This document shows, in pieces, positions 60,996 through 64,000 of a stretch of DNA of 64,000 nt. Location of the stretch: assembly GCA_903929795.1 (NCBI GenBank), contig CAIYWC010000080.1:27577-91576 (forward strand), given 5' to 3'. The notes under the pieces were generated by a model, which saw nothing but the letters and a program-made list of their open reading frames with translations, did not search any database and was not told where the DNA came from. The stretch is from an uncultured Myxococcales bacterium (GTDB lineage Bacteria > Myxococcota_A > UBA9042). Position 1 is the first letter of the stretch. Every line of letters starts with the position of its first letter. A program made the position numbers and the translations under genes.

Positions 60996-62387
60996 ATGTT
61001 TGAATCCATCCAAATCGAGTCCCCGACGGTGTTCGGCGCCAAAATCAAGGTCATCGGCGTCGGCGGCGGCGGCGGCAACGCCGTCAACAACCTCATCGAA
61101 GCCGATCTCGGCCACATCGAGTACCTGGTCGCCAACACCGACGCGCAGGCGCTGGGCCGCAGTCGCGCGGGCACGCGGTTGCAGCTCGGCCAGCTGTTGA
61201 CGCGCGGTCTGGGCGCCGGCGGCAAGCCGGAGATGGGCCACAAGGCCGCGCTGGAGGACATGGAAGCGCTGCAGGCGGCCGTGGCGGATGCCGACATGGT
61301 GTTCAACACCGCCGGCATGGGCGGCGGCACGGGCACGGGCGCGGCGCCGGTCGTGGCTCAAGCAGCGCGCGCGGCGGGCGCGCTGACGGTGGCGGTTGTG
61401 ACGCGGCCATTCGGCTTCGAGGGCATCAACCGCGGCAAGCAGGCGGAAGACGGCCTGCGCGAACTGGCGGAGCATGTCGACACGCTGATCGTGATCCCGA
61501 ACGACCGCATTCTCAGCGTCGCGGATCGCAAGATCAGCTTCAAGGACGCGTTCAAGATGGTCGACGCGGTCGTCGTGGAGGCCGTGCGCGGCATCTCGGA
61601 CATCATCCTGACGCCGGGCTTGGTCAACGTCGACTTCGCCGACGTCGTGGCCATCATGAAAGGCAAGGGCATGGCGCTCATGGGCACCGGTCGCGCTTCT
61701 GGCGACGATCGCGCGCGCGCGGCGGCGCGCCAGGCGATCTCCAGCCCGCTGCTGGAAGACGCGCGGGTGGAAGGCGCGACGGGCTTGCTGGTGGCGATCG
61801 CCGGCGCGGACCTGAGCTTGGCCGATATCAACGACGCGATGACGCTCATCCAGGAATCGGCGGCGGCGGAGACCAACACGATTTTTGGCGCCATCATCGA
61901 CGAGACGTTGGGCGACGACATCAAGGTCACGGTCGTGGCCACGGGTTTTGACCGGATGCAGCAGATCCGCTCGCTGGAGATGGTGCAGCAGCTGTCCCCG
62001 CGCGAGCGCCAGCTGAACGTGCCGCCGCCGCCGCCGCCGACCGCGTCGTCGCTGCGTGTGACCGCGCCGCTGGAACTGACGGGCGTGCAGGACGTGCGCG
62101 TGTACGCGAGCGCGGGCCGCGGCGACGTGCTGCAGATGGCGAACGCCGCGCCGCCGCCGATGCCGGTGCCGATGCCGTCCGCGCGCCGCCAAGGCAACGA
62201 CGGCCTGCCGATTGACCTGGACGAGCCGGCCTACACGCGCCGCACGCCGTCCTACGGGACGAGCCACGCGCAGGTGCAGCAGTCGCTGAACCAGAACCCG
62301 CTGGCCAAGCGCGAGCCGATCGTCGGCAATCCATTCGCGAGCGAAGACGGCGCGGAGATGGACCGGCCGGCGTTCATGCGCAAGTAG
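60996..62387 (+). CDS. ftsZ: cell division tubulin-like protein FtsZ
   Basis: A 463-residue GTPase that forms the Z ring. The tubulin signature GGGTGTG is at 109-115, NTDAQAL at 48-54, and the T7 catalytic loop NVDFADV at 211-217. A variable Pro-rich linker (about 330-450) precedes the conserved tail MDRPAFMRK, which binds FtsA and other partners. GAGG lies upstream of the ATG. Confidence 0.97.
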   Translation: MFESIQIESPTVFGAKIKVIGVGGGGGNAVNNLIEADLGHIEYLVANTDAQALGRSRAGTRLQLGQLLTRGLGAGGKPEMGHKAALEDMEALQAAVADADMVFNTAGMGGGTGTGAAPVVAQAARAAGALTVAVVTRPFGFEGINRGKQAEDGLRELAEHVDTLIVIPNDRILSVADRKISFKDAFKMVDAVVVEAVRGISDIILTPGLVNVDFADVVAIMKGKGMALMGTGRASGDDRARAAARQAISSPLLEDARVEGATGLLVAIAGADLSLADINDAMTLIQESAAAETNTIFGAIIDETLGDDIKVTVVATGFDRMQQIRSLEMVQQLSPRERQLNVPPPPPPTASSLRVTAPLELTGVQDVRVYASAGRGDVLQMANAAPPPMPVPMPSARRQGNDGLPIDLDEPAYTRRTPSYGTSHAQVQQSLNQNPLAKREPIVGNPFASEDGAEMDRPAFMRK

Positions 62388-62393
62388 GCGCAC

Positions 62394-62897
62394 ATGGCTG
62401 AAAATTCACCGCAAACGCAGCGCAAGGTCGGTTTCGCCGTGCTGCTGGCGTTGGCGTGCGCCGTCGTGCTGGCGCAAGCGGTCAGCGGCAGGCGCCACGA
62501 TGACGACGGCATCGACCGCGGCATCCAAGCGCTGGAGGCCGCTGCCCACGGTCCGCGCGACGATCGCGAGGAACACCTGGCCCGGGCGGAACACCTGTTC
62601 GCGGCGTCGACGGGCACGCTGGTCGTGGAACCGCAGGCGATCGTCGGGCTGGAGCTGGTGGAAAAGATGGACGGCGCGCTGGGCAGGCCGGATCCGCAAG
62701 CGCCGGCGCTGGCGACGCTGGACGACCAGCAGGCGGCGACCCACGCGCAGGCGCTGCTGGCGCGCGGCAAGCCCGACGCAGCGCTGGCCTATCTGGCGCA
62801 GCCAGACGTCCGGACGCGGACGGGCCGCGGCCTGGCGGTGATCGCGCGATTTGCCGAGCGCTGGCTGGCCGTGCGGAGCAAGACCCAGGCGCCGTGA
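62394..62897 (+). CDS. single-pass membrane protein, TPR-like, downstream of ftsZ
   Basis: A 167-residue protein with one N-terminal helix (about 13-31) followed by an Ala-rich helical domain (EEHLARAEHLFAAS, HAQALLARGKPDAALAYLAQ) that reads like one or two TPR-type hairpins. Only 6 bp separate it from ftsZ, so it is transcribed with the division genes. No family recognised; a minor divisome-associated role is possible. Confidence 0.75.
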   Translation: MAENSPQTQRKVGFAVLLALACAVVLAQAVSGRRHDDDGIDRGIQALEAAAHGPRDDREEHLARAEHLFAASTGTLVVEPQAIVGLELVEKMDGALGRPDPQAPALATLDDQQAATHAQALLARGKPDAALAYLAQPDVRTRTGRGLAVIARFAERWLAVRSKTQAP

Positions 62898-63054
62898 GCC
62901 TGCAGCCCGTCGATGATGGCGTTCTGATGCCGACCTGCCCGTTCCTTACAAAAACTTGATGAGCACGCTGCTAGCTTTCTCGGGTCAGCGGCGATGGAGC
63001 ACGTGCGACTCCCGCGGAGGGAGCCAATGCGCCGCTTGACGTCAAGGAGGCGCC

Positions 63055-63624
63055 ATGTGGCACGTTTTTGTCCGTTCCGTCGCGGTGGCCAGCGGGTTTT
63101 TGCTCGGCTGCAGCTGTGCCAGTCCGCAGGCGGCACGGGATTCGAACCACGCAACGGCACGCGACACAGCCCACGCCCTGCCTTCCGGTTTCTGTGCCGA
63201 TGCGACGGCCAAAGACCGGCTTGCTGTCCTCAACCGGCTGCCGCAGCCATTGGCGGTCGAGCCGCTCATTCGGCACATCAGCTATGCCAAGTTCGCCAGC
63301 CGGCAAGTCGCCAACGGTGCGCTACTTGTGCTGCCAGCGCCGGAGGGCGTCAGTCCCGCGTGGCTGCAACGGACGCTGACCTGCCATGAAGCCGACGTGG
63401 TGCTGGGCCGCGGCGAGGCTGCGGACGCGGATCCGGTGGTCCTGCCGACGGACTGGGTGGCAGTCGCCGCCTACGCCAAAGGCGGCACGCTGGTCGTACG
63501 TCTGGAGGCCGACAATCCGGACCTGGCCCAGGAAGTCCTGACGCGCGCCCAGGCGTGGGCGAACAAGCGCACCGACTGCAACAAACCAGTTGCCAAGGCT
63601 GCCCCGGCCGCGGAAGTTCCGTGA
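63055..63624 (+). CDS. lipoprotein of unknown function
   Basis: A 189-residue protein with lipobox FLLGC. GGAGG 5 bp before the ATG. The mature part has RLAVLNRLPQPLAVEPLIRH and LVLPAPEGVSPAWLQRTLTC, then DWVAVAAYAKGGTLVVRLEA. No domain recognised. A 157-bp gap separates it from the dcw cluster, so it is probably an independent unit. Confidence 0.75.
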   Translation: MWHVFVRSVAVASGFLLGCSCASPQAARDSNHATARDTAHALPSGFCADATAKDRLAVLNRLPQPLAVEPLIRHISYAKFASRQVANGALLVLPAPEGVSPAWLQRTLTCHEADVVLGRGEAADADPVVLPTDWVAVAAYAKGGTLVVRLEADNPDLAQEVLTRAQAWANKRTDCNKPVAKAAPAAEVP

Positions 63625-63787
63625 CCAGACCGGACCGGCGCGCGCTGAGCAGGGCGGAAAAGCCCGCCTGGCGCCAGCGGGCCTTGACGTTCTCTTGATA
63701 CCCAGGGCCGCGGACTTTGCGCCCGGCTGACGTTCGCCAACTTATCCTGCCAACCGTTGCGGGGACGCTCCCCGCAGGGAAACTGCA

Positions 63788-64000
63788 ATGCGCTACTTCA
63801 TCTGCCTCGCTCTTTTGTTTGTGCCCTGCCTCAGCCACGCTGAGGAAGCGCCGCTTGCCGCCGACGTCACGCCGGCAGAACCGTTCGCCTTTGGCGACTT
63901 TACTTGGCTGAACGGCAACAACCGCCAGAAAACGGCGTTGCTCGACAGCAAGTACTTCACCGGCAGCTTCCTGCTCGACGTGAACTACACGACGTCGACC
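63788..64000 (+). CDS. N-terminal part of an outer-membrane porin-like protein (cut by window end)
   Basis: Seventy-one codons with no stop. Signal peptide MRYFICLALLFVPCLSHA is followed by EEAPLAADVTPAEPFAFGDF, then TWLNGNNRQKTALLDSKYFT. An N-terminal FGDFTWLNG-type start is seen in a family of bacterial beta-barrel proteins, but more sequence is needed to be sure. Confidence 0.6.
   Translation, partial: MRYFICLALLFVPCLSHAEEAPLAADVTPAEPFAFGDFTWLNGNNRQKTALLDSKYFTGSFLLDVNYTTST

Overview
The window is GC-rich, dense DNA (59 protein genes, two cut by the window ends) that reads like a Gram-negative bacterium of the Myxococcota / former Deltaproteobacteria type. Evidence for this is inference from content: about 15 predicted outer-surface lipoproteins, several with Asp/Ala-rich tethers behind the lipobox; a MopE-like protein with repeated metal-binding motifs; PEGA, DUF3160 and formylglycine-enzyme-like lipoproteins; beta-barrel porins; and a meso-DAP-type MurE. 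No rRNA, tRNA, CRISPR array, insertion sequence or prophage was recognised.

Layout. 1-4670: 5' end of a membrane protein, an ArsA-type ATPase, a small membrane protein, an HSL-type esterase and a secreted lipoprotein. 4683-10369: pyrE, divergent from pstB-phoU (with phased Pho-box-like repeats upstream), a TetR regulator, a cytidylyltransferase plus CDP-alcohol phosphotransferase pair resembling a Kennedy-type lipid branch, and a MaoC-type hydratase. 10461-14085: a nitrogenase-like two-component reductase, with an iron protein (H-like) on + and alpha/beta component-1 subunits convergent on -, without nif assembly genes; I consider this the most interesting system here. 14189-25077: membrane PH-like protein, DUF3160 lipoprotein, lipoprotein beta-glucosidase with a coupled unknown partner, then a MopE-like protein with a di-haem cytochrome and two small lipoproteins. 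25081-28101: speE-phoB-phoR. 28351-30637: 2-oxoacid dehydrogenase E1-beta and E2 without E1-alpha. 30696-35219: ECF sigma factor, anti-sigma, secreted protein, PEGA protein, formylglycine-enzyme-like lipoprotein and a Trm112-like small protein. 35185-36369: glycosyltransferase. 36546-43142: a five-gene minus-strand operon of surface phosphoesterase, PpiC-like lipoprotein, porin, purple-acid-phosphatase-like lipoprotein and a Cys-rich lipoprotein. 43314-46194: beta-barrel protein, NUDIX hydrolase, lipoprotein.

46438-62897 is the division and cell wall (dcw) cluster: promoter with MraZ boxes, mraZ, rsmH, ftsL, a TPR lipoprotein, ftsI (with PASTA), murE, murF, mraY, ftsW, murG, ftsQ, ftsA, ftsZ and a trailing membrane protein. 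murD, murC, murB and ddl are absent from their usual places. The window ends with a lipoprotein and the start of a porin-like protein.

Themes: phosphate control (pstB-phoU, phoBR, surface phosphatases with a porin) recurs at three separate sites, and lipoprotein-rich operons dominate the rest. The only gene-free stretch over 300 bases is 46195-46626, which holds divergent promoters and the MraZ operator. Start codons were chosen by Shine-Dalgarno match, signal peptides and overlap with upstream stops; several differ from the longest possible ORF.
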